Source: Burkholderiales bacterium PBB6 (GTDB lineage Bacteria; Pseudomonadota; Gammaproteobacteria; Burkholderiales; Burkholderiaceae_C). From it: a stretch of DNA of 64,000 bases. The stretch is from the NCBI GenBank assembly GCA_002255925.1, contig NKIH01000006.1:282379-346378 (forward strand), written 5' to 3'. The notes beneath the pieces were generated by a model. It had not been told where the DNA came from. It ran no database searches and saw nothing but the letters and a program-made list of their open reading frames with translations. A program made the position numbers and the translations under genes. This document shows positions 18,041 through 27,565 of the stretch, piece after piece (within the stretch, counting starts at the first letter, position 1; each line of letters opens with the position of its first letter).

Positions 18041-19147
18041 ATGCGATGGCCCTGGCAACGCGCTGCCGCGCGACACGACACCCTGGTCTTCAGCCTTGGC
18101 GCTGGCACCCTGGACTGGTTGCTGGGCGACACGCGCACCCAGCCGCCCACCGTGCGGCGCTGGGGCAGTGAGCCGCTGGCAGAAGACGGCGCGCTGCCCG
18201 ACGCCGAGCTGCTGCGCAGCCTGAGCCACAGCGCCGGCACCGCCACGGCGGTGTTGCCCCTGAGCGGCTACCAGCTGCTGCAGATCGAGGCGCCGGCCGT
18301 GCCGCCCGACGAGCTGCGCGCCGCCGCCCGCTGGCACATCCGCGAACGGGTGGACGTGCATGTCGACGACCTGACCCTCGACGTGCTGCGCGTTGGCCGG
18401 CCGCAGGCGCCGACGGTGGGCCAGGGTCAGTTGTTCGTGATCGCTGCACCCACCACGCGCGTCGTGCAGCTCAATGCGACGGCAGAGTCAGCCCGCTGGC
18501 CGCTGCAGGTGATTGATGTCACCGACCTGGCCCAGCGCAATCTGCACACCGCCGCCGCAGGCGCCGCCGACCTGGCCGACCGCGCCACCGCCTGCCTCAT
18601 GCAGCACGGCAGCAGCAGCCTGATCACCATCTGCGTGGGCGACGAGCTGTACTACAGCCGCCGCCTGGACTGGGACGCCGAGCTGCTGGACCGCGCTGCT
18701 GCCGCACGTGCCAAGAGCACATCGGCAGCCACGGACGCGAATGAGCCGGCGTTCGCCGCATCAGGCCTGGAGGGTGCCGAGCTGGGCGCATCGGGCAGCT
18801 TCACGTTTTCGCTCGACGACATCGGCCTGCCACCGGCGATCGAGCTGGGTGCAGACACCGAAGACGCAGGCTCACGCCTGGTGGTGGAGCTGCAGCGGTC
18901 CTTCGATGTGTGGGAGCGCTCCTGGCCCGACCTGCCGCTGGGCGTGCTGTGGCTGCACCACACGGGTGACACCGACGCCACCAGCCAGTACCTGCAAGAG
19001 CTGCTGGGCATGCGTGTGATGCCCTTGAACCTGCAGCAGCTCTACACGCCCGCCACGGCCGGCGATGACGCCGCCAGCACGCCGCTGCCCGAACCTCAGG
19101 TGCCGCTGCTCGGCGCCTTGCTGCGGCATGTCCGCTTGGAGCCTTGA
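18041..19147 (+). CDS. mshI: MSHA biogenesis protein MshI (PilM/GspL-cytoplasmic-like)
   Basis: A 368-aa cytoplasmic protein of actin-like fold, resembling MshI/PilM. It opens with RHDTLVFSLGAGTLDWLLGD; the central ALPLSGYQLLQIEAPAVP-like segment (here VLPLSGYQLLQIEAPAVPPD) and AARWHIRERVDVHVDDLTLDVL correspond to the family's PilM-like core. It should anchor the PilN-like subunit encoded next and connect platform and ATPase. It begins directly after the mshQ stop, and only one base separates it from the following gene. Confidence 0.8.
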   Translation: MRWPWQRAAARHDTLVFSLGAGTLDWLLGDTRTQPPTVRRWGSEPLAEDGALPDAELLRSLSHSAGTATAVLPLSGYQLLQIEAPAVPPDELRAAARWHIRERVDVHVDDLTLDVLRVGRPQAPTVGQGQLFVIAAPTTRVVQLNATAESARWPLQVIDVTDLAQRNLHTAAAGAADLADRATACLMQHGSSSLITICVGDELYYSRRLDWDAELLDRAAAARAKSTSAATDANEPAFAASGLEGAELGASGSFTFSLDDIGLPPAIELGADTEDAGSRLVVELQRSFDVWERSWPDLPLGVLWLHHTGDTDATSQYLQELLGMRVMPLNLQQLYTPATAGDDAASTPLPEPQVPLLGALLRHVRLEP

Positions 19148-19148
19148 G

Positions 19149-19880
19149 ATGGCCCAGCAGATCAACCTTCACACGCCCGTCCTGCTCGCGCCACGCCTGA
19201 TCTTCAGCGCGAAGACGCTGCTGCTCGGCCTCGGCATCCTGAGCATCGTGCTGAGCCTGGCCAGCGGTGGCGTCTGGCTGCTGCAGCGCCAGCGCGCCGC
19301 CGATCACGAGGTGCTGCAAGCCCGCCAGGCGGCAGACCGCCAACAGCTCACCGCCGCGCTTCAACTGGCGCGCGCCCGCATCGACCCCAACACCTTGAAC
19401 CTGGAATTGCGCACACTGCAGGCCGAACTGCCGCGACTGCGCGAACGGCTCTCGGCCATGGAAAGCGCGCAGCTGGCCCCGGGCCGCCACCACTCTGACG
19501 CGCTGGCCCTGGTGGCCCGCACGCTGCCGGAATCAGTCTGGTTGACGGGCGTGCAACTGGCCCCCGATCAAGCCTCGGTGGAAGGGCTGACGCTCGACCC
19601 CGGCGCGCTGCAGGCCTGGCTGCCCGTGCTGGGCAAGCTGGCCTTGCCGAAAGACGCCAACAACGCCCAGGCCCTTGGCGCGGTCGAGGTGCAGTTGCAG
19701 GGGGCTTCGGCCACCGACGCGGCGGCTGGCATGGCCACAGGCAGCGGCGTGCTGTCGGGCGCCGCAACCACCCCGGCCAGCACCGCCCGCACACCGCCGC
19801 CGATGTGGCGCTTCAAGGTGGCCACCCAGGCGCATGCCGGCCTGCGCCCGGCCGCCCCCGCACAAGGAGGTGCGCCATGA
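19149..19880 (+). CDS. PilN-like MSHA alignment-complex protein
   Basis: The 243-aa protein starts AQQINLHTP, close to the INLL-type PilM-binding motif of PilN. It has one transmembrane segment (about 24-42; LLLGLGILSIVLSLASGGVWLL) followed by a periplasmic coiled-coil (RQRAADHEVLQARQAADRQQ) and a PilN-like ferredoxin-fold region. The ATG at 19149 is one base after the mshI stop; an earlier in-frame start would overlap mshI by 28 codons. In Vibrio this role is served by part of the MshI/MshJ region, so a symbol is not given. Confidence 0.75.
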   Translation: MAQQINLHTPVLLAPRLIFSAKTLLLGLGILSIVLSLASGGVWLLQRQRAADHEVLQARQAADRQQLTAALQLARARIDPNTLNLELRTLQAELPRLRERLSAMESAQLAPGRHHSDALALVARTLPESVWLTGVQLAPDQASVEGLTLDPGALQAWLPVLGKLALPKDANNAQALGAVEVQLQGASATDAAAGMATGSGVLSGAATTPASTARTPPPMWRFKVATQAHAGLRPAAPAQGGAP

Positions 19881-20629
19881 TGGCGACCACCCTGGCCCGC
19901 TGGGCCCGATTGATTGATGGCTTGAGCCTGCGCGAACGGGCCTTCCTGTTCGCCTCGCTGGCAATGCTGCTGCTGGCCGTGGCCGACCAGCTGGTGATCA
20001 GCCCCAGCCTGCGGCAACAAGGCGAATGGCGCCAGACCGGTATCGCCGGTTCCGCCGAGCTGGCCGCGATGAGCAAGGAGCTGGACGGTCTGAGCCGCGA
20101 TGCCGGACACGCGGGCACAGACCCGCAGTTGCAGGCCCTGATCCAGAGCGTGGAGCGCGCCCGCGCCGAGCGTGCCGAACTGCTGCTGATGCTGCAAGGT
20201 GGCCGCGACGAGGCCGTGCCCGCCGTGGCGCTGCCCAAGCTGCTGGCGACCGTTCTGCAGCGCCATGCCCGGGTCAGCCTGGTGCGCCTGGAATCCGGCG
20301 CTACCGGTGCAAACAGCGGCGCAAACAGCGCTGCAGGCCGGGCCGCAGCGCCAGGCCTGACGGCAGCGTCGGCCGCGATGCAGAGCCTGGCCAGCGCGCC
20401 AGGCGGCACGCCTGCCAACCCCGCGCCCGCCGCCGCGAACGAGACAAGGCCGGGCGACTGGCAAGGCGCCAAGCTGACGATCTCCGGCCAGTACGCCGAC
20501 CTGCAGCAGTTTCTGGCCGAGCTGGAGCGCACCCTGCCCGGGCTGCGCTGGGGCACGTTGAGCCTGCAGCGAGAACAAGGCCAGCCGCTGCTCAGCGTGC
20601 AGCTGTGGCTGGCAGGGAGCGCGCCATGA
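19877..20629 (+). CDS. mshJ: MSHA biogenesis protein MshJ (PilO-like)
   Basis: A 250-aa inner-membrane protein: short cytoplasmic N-terminus (LSLRERAFLFASLAM), one transmembrane helix (about 20-42), a coiled-coil region (SAELAAMSKELDGLSRDAG), an Ala/Gly-rich linker, and a C-terminal PilO-like domain (KLTISGQYADLQQFLAELER). It has a strong AAGGAGG ribosome-binding site six bases before ATG 19877, which overlaps the previous stop. PilN- and PilO-like proteins form a periplasmic heterodimer linking the inner membrane to the secretin through the PilP-like MshK. Confidence 0.8.
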   Translation: MMATTLARWARLIDGLSLRERAFLFASLAMLLLAVADQLVISPSLRQQGEWRQTGIAGSAELAAMSKELDGLSRDAGHAGTDPQLQALIQSVERARAERAELLLMLQGGRDEAVPAVALPKLLATVLQRHARVSLVRLESGATGANSGANSAAGRAAAPGLTAASAAMQSLASAPGGTPANPAPAAANETRPGDWQGAKLTISGQYADLQQFLAELERTLPGLRWGTLSLQREQGQPLLSVQLWLAGSAP

Positions 20630-21072
20630 ACCAACCCCGCACGCTCCTGACACTGGCGCTGGTCTGCCTGCCCCTGGCGCTGGCCCATGCACCCGCCCAG
20701 GCCCAGCGCGACCCCACGCGTCCGCCCGATGCCTCGGGCCTGAATGCACCGCCCGCCGGCACAGCCACCGCAGCAGCGAACGCCCCTGCTGCCTCGGGCA
20801 CCGCCGCAGGCATGCCCGAGGCAGCACAGCCCGGCCAGCACCTGATGGTGATCAACGGCAAGCCGTACGTGGTGGAACGCGGCTGGCTGCGCGGCGTGGG
20901 CGACAAGCTCGGCGACGCACGCATTGAACGCATCACGGCCCAGGAGATCTGGCTGCGCGACGCCAACGGGCTGCGCAAGTTGCCGCTGTATCCGCAGATC
21001 AGCCTGACGCCCTCGACAGCATTGAAGACCTCGAAGACCTCGCCCTCGGCGAAGAAAGAGACAACCCCATGA
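20626..21072 (+). CDS. mshK: MSHA biogenesis protein MshK (PilP-like)
   Basis: A 148-aa exported protein: signal peptide ending HAPAQAQ, then RDPTRPPDA, the proline-rich start typical of MshK/PilP/GspC-like periplasmic proteins. A homology-region-like domain follows (LMVINGKPYVVERGWLRGVGDKLGDARIERI, with EIWLRDANGLRKLPLYP). This small beta domain should dock on the N0/N1 domains of the secretin. Start and stop overlap the neighbours by four bases each (ATGA), so mshJ-mshK-mshL are translationally coupled. Confidence 0.83.
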   Translation: MNQPRTLLTLALVCLPLALAHAPAQAQRDPTRPPDASGLNAPPAGTATAAANAPAASGTAAGMPEAAQPGQHLMVINGKPYVVERGWLRGVGDKLGDARIERITAQEIWLRDANGLRKLPLYPQISLTPSTALKTSKTSPSAKKETTP

Positions 21073-23270
21073 CCCCGACCCAGATCCTCGCCCGTGGCGG
21101 ATTGCTGAGCAGCCTGCTGAGCCTGGGCGCCTGTGCCCCGATCAACACCGCCGTGCCCGGCCAGCTGCCGCTGAAGACGCCGGTGCAGACCGTGCTGGAG
21201 CTGCAGCCCGACAGCCTGGTCAAGCCGGCACCAACCGCCCGGGTGGAAGCCCGTGTGGAGCCGGTGGCGACTGCCGCCAACGCTGCTGCAGCCCCGACTC
21301 CCCGCGCCGAGCCACCGGCCGAGCCCCGCTTCGATCTGATCGTCAACAGTGCCCCGGCGCGCGACGTTTTTCTGGCGCTGGCCTCCGACGGCCGCTACAA
21401 CGTGCTGGTGCACCCCGACCTGGCGGGCCAGATTTCGGTGACGCTGCGCCGCGTGACGATGCGCGAGGCGATGGAAGCCCTGCGTGATGTGTACGGCTAT
21501 GACTTCAAGGTGGAAGGCCGCCGCATCACGGTGTTTCCGCCGACGATGCAGTCACGCGTCTTTGTTGTGAATTACCTGCACTCGCAACGCAGTGGCCGCA
21601 GCGATGTGCGCGTCAGCTCTGGCGCTGCCCCGGCGAACAACAGCAGCGGCACCAACGGTGGGAACAGCAGTGGCGGCAACGGCGCAGGTGGCACCAGCCA
21701 GAGCCAGCCCGACAGCAGCCAGATCACCACGCAGTCACGCAACGACTTGTGGGCCGAGCTGGGTGAATCGGTGCGCGCCATGATCGGCACCGCCGGCGGC
21801 CGCAGCGTGATCGTCAGCCCGCAATCGGGCCTGCTGGCGGTGCGTGCCATGCCCGACGAGTTGCGCCAGGTAGAGGCCATGCTCAGCGCAGCCCGCATGG
21901 CGGTGGAGCGGCAGGTGATGCTGGACGTGAAGATCGTGCAGGTGGAACTGCGTGAAGGCTTCCAGAGCGGCATCGACTGGTCCATCCTGCGGGGCCGTGG
22001 CGCCGCAGGCAGCCTGAACGGCAACGCCACCAACCCGCTGCTGAGCAATGCCAACGGCCTGCCTACCTTGACCAGCGGCCTGAGCACCGCCGCCGATGCC
22101 CTGAGCGGCCCGCTGGGCGGCAACGGGCTGTTCGGCCTGTCACTGGCCGGCAATGGCTTCCAGGCCGTCATGGGCTTTCTGGAAACCCACGGCGAGGTGC
22201 AGACCTTGTCGAGCCCCCGCCTGGCCACGCTGAACAACCAGAAGGCCGTGCTGAAGGTGGGCATCGACGACTACTTCGTCACCAATGTCTCCGGCGGCAC
22301 CACCGGCACCGGCAACACCACCTCGACCACCGGCAACACCACCACGATGCCGACGCTGACACTGACGCCGTTTTTCTCCGGCATCGCGCTGGACGTGACG
22401 CCACAGATCGACGAAGGCCACATGATCACGCTGCATGTGCACCCCTCGGTCAGCTCAGTCACTGAGCGCAACAAGCAGGTGGATCTGGGCACCATGGGCG
22501 CATACAAGCTGCCGCTGGCCTCCAGCAGCATCAACGAGACCGACACCATCGTGCGCATTCCGGATGGCCAGATCGTGGCCATCGGCGGGCTGATGCAGAC
22601 CGAAACCGTGCGTCAGACCTCGGGCCTGCCGGGCAGCGGCGCCAATCCGGTCACGGCCAGCGTGCTGGGCAACCGCGCCAACACGGGCAAGAAGAAGGAG
22701 TTGGTGGTGCTGATCAAGCCGTCCATCATCCGCTCCAGCGAAGACTGGCAGGCGCAAACCCAGGCCGCCTGGGCTTCTCTGGCGGACACCGATACGCCCG
22801 TGCGGGTGATTCGGGTGGATGGGCATGGCAGCAGCCAGAGCACGGGCAGGCCGATGAGTGGCCCTGCGGCGGCACCGGTCATGGCACCGGCAACTGCGCC
22901 CGCCACATCGCCTGCAACGTCGCCCGCCACGTCGCCAAAAGCCGGCACGAAGGTCGAGCTCCAGACCCCGCCGGCAACCGCGACCACGGACGCGACGACA
23001 CAACTGGCAGCGGCCGCCCCCGGCGTGGGCGGCGCACCCTGGCCCGTCGGCACCACCGGCGGTCGCCCGCAGGTGCGCCTGTATCGGCTGCGGGCCGGCG
23101 CTTACGGCGCGGACCTGCCAGACACCACGACAACCGCGAGTGTTGCCGTCGCCACCACCAAGGCATCAGCCAAGCACCGCCGTGCAACCGATTCCGACAC
23201 GCTGGAGGCCCAAGCTTCGTCCAGGCACAAGAAGGGCACCCGACAACTCGCCAGCCTCAGCCCGCGCTGA
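21069..23270 (+). CDS. mshL: MSHA outer-membrane secretin MshL
   Basis: This 733-aa lipoprotein has a lipobox LGAC at the signal peptide end and an Ala/Pro linker. An STN/N0 domain (about 95-160; LVHPDLAGQISVTLRRVTMREAMEALRDVYGYDF) and an N1-like region precede the secretin beta-barrel (about 270-550; VERQVMLDVKIVQVELREGFQSGIDW, VQTLSSPRLATLNNQKAVLKVG, and IPDGQIVAIGGLMQTE near its end). An unusual C-terminal extension of roughly 180 residues, rich in Ala/Thr/Pro/Ser, follows KKELVVLIKPSIIRSS. Last gene of the locus, ending at a terminator. Confidence 0.9.
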   Translation: MTPTQILARGGLLSSLLSLGACAPINTAVPGQLPLKTPVQTVLELQPDSLVKPAPTARVEARVEPVATAANAAAAPTPRAEPPAEPRFDLIVNSAPARDVFLALASDGRYNVLVHPDLAGQISVTLRRVTMREAMEALRDVYGYDFKVEGRRITVFPPTMQSRVFVVNYLHSQRSGRSDVRVSSGAAPANNSSGTNGGNSSGGNGAGGTSQSQPDSSQITTQSRNDLWAELGESVRAMIGTAGGRSVIVSPQSGLLAVRAMPDELRQVEAMLSAARMAVERQVMLDVKIVQVELREGFQSGIDWSILRGRGAAGSLNGNATNPLLSNANGLPTLTSGLSTAADALSGPLGGNGLFGLSLAGNGFQAVMGFLETHGEVQTLSSPRLATLNNQKAVLKVGIDDYFVTNVSGGTTGTGNTTSTTGNTTTMPTLTLTPFFSGIALDVTPQIDEGHMITLHVHPSVSSVTERNKQVDLGTMGAYKLPLASSSINETDTIVRIPDGQIVAIGGLMQTETVRQTSGLPGSGANPVTASVLGNRANTGKKKELVVLIKPSIIRSSEDWQAQTQAAWASLADTDTPVRVIRVDGHGSSQSTGRPMSGPAAAPVMAPATAPATSPATSPATSPKAGTKVELQTPPATATTDATTQLAAAAPGVGGAPWPVGTTGGRPQVRLYRLRAGAYGADLPDTTTTASVAVATTKASAKHRRATDSDTLEAQASSRHKKGTRQLASLSPR

Positions 23271-23308
23271 GCGATTCGAGACAGTTCAGCGGACCCGAGC
23301 GCGCATGA

Positions 23309-23336
23309 AAAAGAGGCCCCTCGGGGCCTCTTCTTT
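23309..23336. terminator. Bidirectional terminator between mshL and gltA
   Basis: AAGAGGCCCC-TC-GGGGCCTCTT (23311-23332) is a perfect palindrome flanked by A residues on the left and TTTT on the right. It lies between the convergent mshL and gltA genes, so it can serve both strands. Confidence 0.85.
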
Positions 23337-23413
23337 TGGGCGGGCCACAAGGGCCCGGCAGCTGGTGTGGTGGCCTCACGGACGGCGCTGAAACGCCCTC
23401 CGTGGACACGCCA

Positions 23414-24724
23414 TCAACGCTGGCTCAGCGGCTTCACGTCGCGGGCAGCGGCGCCCACGAACAGCTGGCGCGGACGGCCGATCTTGTATTCCGGATCGCC
23501 GATCATTTCGTTCAGCTGGGCAATCCAGCCCACCGTGCGGGCCAGCGCGAAGATCGCGGTGAACAGCGGCACGGGGATGCCGATGGCGCGCTGCACGATG
23601 CCCGAGTAGAAGTCGACGTTCGGGTACAGCTTGCGTGCGACGAAATACTCGTCTTCCAGCGCAATCTTTTCCAGCTCCATCGCCAGCTTGAACAGCGGGT
23701 CGTTCTGCAGACCCAGCTCGTTCAGCACTTCGTGGCAGGTCTCGCGCATCAGCTTGGCACGCGGGTCGTAGTTCTTGTACACGCGGTGGCCAAAGCCCAT
23801 CAGCTTGACGCCGGAGCTCTTGTCCTTGACCTGGTTCATGAACTCGCCGACCTTGGCCACGCCACCCATCTTCTGGATGTCGCCGAGCATGTTCAGGCAA
23901 GCTTCGTTGGCGCCGCCGTGCGACGGGCCCCACAGGCAGGCCACGCCCGCTGCGATGGCCGCGAACGGGTTGGTGCCCGACGAGCCGCACAGACGCACGG
24001 TCGAGGTGGAGGCGTTCTGTTCGTGGTCAGCGTGCAGGATGAAGATGCGGTCGAGCGCGCGCTCGATCACCGGGTTCACCTTGTACTCTTCGCACGGGGT
24101 GGCGAACATCATCCGCAGGAAGTTGCCCGAGTAGCTCAGGTCGTTCTTCGGGTAGATGTATGGCTGGCCAACGGTGTACTTGTAGGCCATGGCCACGAGC
24201 GTCGGCATCTTGGCGATCAGGCGGATCGCGGCGATTTCACGGTGCTCGGGGTTATTGATGTCCGTGCTGTCGTGATAGAAGGCCGACATGGCGCCAACCA
24301 GGCCCGTCAGCACAGCCATCGGGTGTGCGTCACGACGGAAGCCACGCAGGAAGAACTGCATCTGCTCGTTGACCATCGTGTGGTTCGTCACACGGTCTTC
24401 GAAGTCAGCCTTCTGCGTCGGGGTCGGGAGTTCTCCGTACAACAGCAGGTAGCAGGTTTCCAGGTAGTCGCAGTTCACCGCCAGCTGCTCGATCGGGTAG
24501 CCGCGATACAGCAGCTCGCCCTTGTCGCCATCGATGTAGGTGATGGTCGAGTTGCACGAGGCAGTCGACAGGAAGCCCGGGTCATAGGTGAACTTGCCGG
24601 TTTGACCGTAGAGCTTTCGGATGTCGATGACATCGGGGCCCACGGTGCCCTTGTAAAGGGGCAAGTCCATGCTGGGGCTGCCGTCAGAGAACGACAGGGT
24701 GGCTTTCACGTCGGACGGGGTCAT
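23414..24724 (-). CDS. gltA: Citrate synthase (type II)
   Basis: The 436-aa enzyme condenses acetyl-CoA and oxaloacetate in the TCA cycle. Catalytic motifs are clear: HADHEQN (first His), [10 protein letters not shown] (second His), [15 protein letters not shown] and YPNVDFYSG (catalytic Asp). The N-terminal beta-rich extension (SGFL-type; here [20 protein letters not shown]) marks the hexameric, NADH-sensitive type II form of Gram-negative bacteria. AAAGGA stands eight bases before the ATG. It closes the minus-strand sdhCDAB-sdhE-gltA cluster, 28 bases after sdhE. Confidence 0.97.
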   Translation of the reverse strand: MTPSDVKATLSFSDGSPSMDLPLYKGTVGPDVIDIRKLYGQTGKFTYDPGFLSTASCNSTITYIDGDKGELLYRGYPIEQLAVNCDYLETCYLLLYGELPTPTQKADFEDRVTNHTMVNEQMQFFLRGFRRDAHPMAVLTGLVGAMSAFYHDSTDINNPEHREIAAIRLIAKMPTLVAMAYKYTVGQPYIYPKNDLSYSGNFLRMMFATPCEEYKVNPVIERALDRIFILHADHEQNASTSTVRLCGSSGTNPFAAIAAGVACLWGPSHGGANEACLNMLGDIQKMGGVAKVGEFMNQVKDKSSGVKLMGFGHRVYKNYDPRAKLMRETCHEVLNELGLQNDPLFKLAMELEKIALEDEYFVARKLYPNVDFYSGIVQRAIGIPVPLFTAIFALARTVGWIAQLNEMIGDPEYKIGRPRQLFVGAAARDVKPLSQR

Positions 24725-24752
24725 CGTCTAGTCCTTTCTAGTCTCAAATCGT

Positions 24753-25022
24753 TCAACCGGGCTGGCGCAGTTGCGCCAGTACGTCCCGGACTTCCGGCCG
24801 ATCGAGTTCGCCCTCGGGTTCCTTGCGTACAAGCAGCAAGTCCAGAAGGTCGTTATCGGCCAGATCCATCAGCGCTTGCAGGCCTTCAACCTGCCGGATC
24901 GTGAGCGTTTGCTCATGACGGCGGAAGAAGCGCTCGACAAACAGGTCGTTTTCGAGCAAACCCCGGCGGCAGCGCCATTTCAGGCGGCTGACGTCGGTGG
25001 GATTCAGGGATGCAGTTTCCAT
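24753..25022 (-). CDS. sdhE: Succinate dehydrogenase flavinylation/assembly factor SdhE
   Basis: An 89-aa small helical protein with the family motif RGLLEND (RGxxE, where Gly and Glu are important for FAD attachment to SdhA), preceded by RLKWRCR. It promotes covalent FAD insertion into SdhA. The position between sdhB and gltA is the standard arrangement in Betaproteobacteria. It begins 33 bases after the sdhB stop codon. Confidence 0.93.
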   Translation of the reverse strand: METASLNPTDVSRLKWRCRRGLLENDLFVERFFRRHEQTLTIRQVEGLQALMDLADNDLLDLLLVRKEPEGELDRPEVRDVLAQLRQPG

Positions 25023-25055
25023 GCCTTGGCTTGCTCGAAATTGACCGCAGCGGGC

Positions 25056-25763
25056 TCAGACCGCGCGGCGGACCATCAATTCCTTGATCTTGCCGATTGC
25101 CTTCGTCGGGTTCAGACCCTTCGGGCAGACATCGACGCAGTTCATGATGGTGTGGCAGCGGAACAGGCGGTACGGATCTTCCAGGTTGTCCAGGCGAGCC
25201 GAGGTGTCGTGGTCGCGGCTGTCGGCGATGAAGCGGTAAGCCTGCAGCAGACCGGCCGGGCCGACGAACTTGTCCGGGTTCCACCAGAAGCTCGGGCAGC
25301 TCGTCGAGCAGCTCGCGCACAGGATGCACTCGTACAGGCCGTCGAGCTCTTCGCGCTCTTCCGGCGATTGCAGACGTTCCTTCTCGGGCGGACGCTCCTC
25401 GTTCACCAGGTACGGCTTGATCGAGTTGTACTGCTTGAAGAACTGCGTCATGTCGACGATCAGGTCACGCACCACCGGCAGGCCCGGCAGCGGGCGCAGC
25501 ACGACGGTCTGCGGCAGCGTGAGCATGTTCGTCAGGCAGGCGAGGCCATTCTTGCCGTTGATGTTCATCGCGTCCGAACCGCAGACACCTTCGCGGCAGG
25601 AGCGGCGATAGGACAGGGTCGGGTCGATGGCCTTGAGCTTGATCAGGGCGTCCAGCAGCATGCGTTCGTTGCCGTCGAGTTCGATCTCGATGGTCTGCAT
25701 GTAGGGCTTCGCGTCCTTGTCAGGGTCGTAGCGATAGATTTGGAAAGTGCGCTTGTCAGCCAT
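25056..25763 (-). CDS. sdhB: Succinate dehydrogenase iron-sulfur subunit
   Basis: This 235-aa subunit passes electrons from SdhA to the quinone site. The N-terminal plant-type ferredoxin domain has the 2Fe-2S ligands SCREGVCGSDAMNINGKNGLAC (C-x4-C-x2-C-like spacing). The C-terminal domain has CILCASCSTSCP and CVDVCPKGLNPTKAI for the 4Fe-4S and 3Fe-4S clusters. Length is standard. It starts 21 bases after sdhA and is followed by sdhE. Confidence 0.96.
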   Translation of the reverse strand: MADKRTFQIYRYDPDKDAKPYMQTIEIELDGNERMLLDALIKLKAIDPTLSYRRSCREGVCGSDAMNINGKNGLACLTNMLTLPQTVVLRPLPGLPVVRDLIVDMTQFFKQYNSIKPYLVNEERPPEKERLQSPEEREELDGLYECILCASCSTSCPSFWWNPDKFVGPAGLLQAYRFIADSRDHDTSARLDNLEDPYRLFRCHTIMNCVDVCPKGLNPTKAIGKIKELMVRRAV

Positions 25764-25784
25764 GATTGTTTCCTCTCGCCGAGA

Positions 25785-27557
25785 TCAGAAGGTACGGACC
25801 TTGGGCGGCACCGACTCAACGGTCAGCGGCTTCAGGTTGACGGGCTTGTAGTCCAGGCGGTCGCCTTCGGAGTACCACAGCGTGTGCTTCATCCAGTTGT
25901 CGTCGTCGCGGTTCGGGAAGTCGTTGTGCGCGTGGGCACCGCGGCTTTCCGGACGAGCGGCGGCCGACACCATCGTGGCCTTGGCGGCTTCGATCAGGTT
26001 GTCGACTTCCAGTGCTTCGATGCGGGCCGTGTTGAACACCTTGGAGGTGTCCTTCAGGCCGATCGACTTCACGCGCTCGCCAACTTCCATGATCTTCTTG
26101 ACGCCTTCTTCCATGCTCGCCTGGGTGCGGAACACGCCAGCGTGCTTCTGCATGGTCGAGCGGATGTCGTTGGCGACGTCCTGGGCGTATTCGCCGTTCT
26201 TGGCCGAATCCAGGCGCGCCAGGCGCGATTGGGTCAGGTCAGCGGCATCAGCCGGCAGCGGCTTGTGGTTCTTCTGCTTGAGCGCGCTGGCCACGATGTG
26301 GTTGCCAGCGGCACGGCCGAAGACGATCAGGTCGAGCAGCGAGTTGGTGCCCAGGCGGTTGGCGCCGTGCACCGACACGCACGAGCACTCGCCCACGGCG
26401 TAGAGGCCGTTGACAACGTCGTTGTGCGAGCCATTGCGCGGGATCACGACCTGGCCGTTCACGTTCGTCGGAATGCCACCCATCTGGTAGTGGATGGTCG
26501 GGACGACCGGGATCGGCTCCTTGGTGATGTCGACGTTGGCGAAGTTGTGGCCAATCTCGAACACCGAAGGCAGGCGCTTCATGATGGTCTCGGCACCCAG
26601 GTGGGTCATGTCGAGCAGCACGTAGTCCTTGTTCGGGCCGCAGCCACGGCCTTCCTTGATTTCCTGGTCCATCGAGCGCGACACGAAGTCACGCGGCGCC
26701 AGGTCCTTCAGGGTGGGCGCGTAACGCTCCATGAAGCGCTCGCCATTGCTGTTGCGCAGGATCGCGCCTTCGCCACGGCAGCCTTCGGTCAGCAGCACTC
26801 CGGCACCGGCAACGCCGGTCGGGTGGAACTGCCAGAACTCCATGTCTTCCAGCGGCAGGCCGGCACGGGCAGCCATGCCCAGGCCGTCACCGGTGTTGAT
26901 GAAGGCGTTGGTCGAGGCCTGGTAGATGCGGCCGGCACCACCGGTGGCCATCAGCACGATCTTGGCTTCCAGGATGTGCAGGTCGCCGGTTTCCATTTCC
27001 AGCGCGGTCACGCCGACCACGTCGCCGTCGGCGTCGCGGATCATGTCGAGGGCCATCCACTCGACGAAGAAGTTCGTGCGGGCCTTGACGTTCTGCTGGT
27101 AGAGCGTGTGCAGCAGGGCGTGACCGGTACGGTCAGCCGCTGCGCAGGCGCGCTGCACCGGCTTTTCGCCGTAGTTGGCGGTGTGGCCGCCGAACGGGCG
27201 CTGGTAGATCGTGCCGTCCGGGTTGCGGTCGAACGGCATGCCGAAGTGTTCCAGCTCGTAGACAACCTTCGGTGCTTCGCGGCACATGAACTCGATGGCG
27301 TCCTGGTCACCCAGGTAGTCCGAGCCCTTGATGGTGTCGAAGAAGTGGTAGTGCCAGTTGTCTTCCGACATGTTGCCCAGCGAGGCACCGATGCCGCCCT
27401 GCGCCGCCACGGTGTGCGAGCGGGTCGGGAAGACCTTGGACAGCACGGCCACGTTCAGGCCGGCCAAAGACAGTTGCAGCGAGGCGCGCATGCCGGAGCC
27501 GCCGGCACCGACGATGACGACGTCGAACTTGCGCTTGGTGATGTTGTTCTGTGCCAT
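25785..27557 (-). CDS. sdhA: Succinate dehydrogenase flavoprotein subunit
   Basis: The 590-aa catalytic subunit oxidises succinate to fumarate. The FAD dinucleotide motif VGAGGSGMRASLQL is near residue 14, and SHTVAAQGGIGASLGN contains the His that carries covalent FAD. QFHPTGVAGAGVLLTEGCRGEGA and the SRSMDQEIKEGRG segment with the catalytic Arg region are present. ATG 27557 (AQNNITKRKFDVV) is chosen; the open frame extends far upstream into sdhD in another frame, which is spurious. It begins eight bases after sdhD. Confidence 0.97.
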   Translation of the reverse strand: MAQNNITKRKFDVVIVGAGGSGMRASLQLSLAGLNVAVLSKVFPTRSHTVAAQGGIGASLGNMSEDNWHYHFFDTIKGSDYLGDQDAIEFMCREAPKVVYELEHFGMPFDRNPDGTIYQRPFGGHTANYGEKPVQRACAAADRTGHALLHTLYQQNVKARTNFFVEWMALDMIRDADGDVVGVTALEMETGDLHILEAKIVLMATGGAGRIYQASTNAFINTGDGLGMAARAGLPLEDMEFWQFHPTGVAGAGVLLTEGCRGEGAILRNSNGERFMERYAPTLKDLAPRDFVSRSMDQEIKEGRGCGPNKDYVLLDMTHLGAETIMKRLPSVFEIGHNFANVDITKEPIPVVPTIHYQMGGIPTNVNGQVVIPRNGSHNDVVNGLYAVGECSCVSVHGANRLGTNSLLDLIVFGRAAGNHIVASALKQKNHKPLPADAADLTQSRLARLDSAKNGEYAQDVANDIRSTMQKHAGVFRTQASMEEGVKKIMEVGERVKSIGLKDTSKVFNTARIEALEVDNLIEAAKATMVSAAARPESRGAHAHNDFPNRDDDNWMKHTLWYSEGDRLDYKPVNLKPLTVESVPPKVRTF

Positions 27558-27565
27558 GGTGTTTC

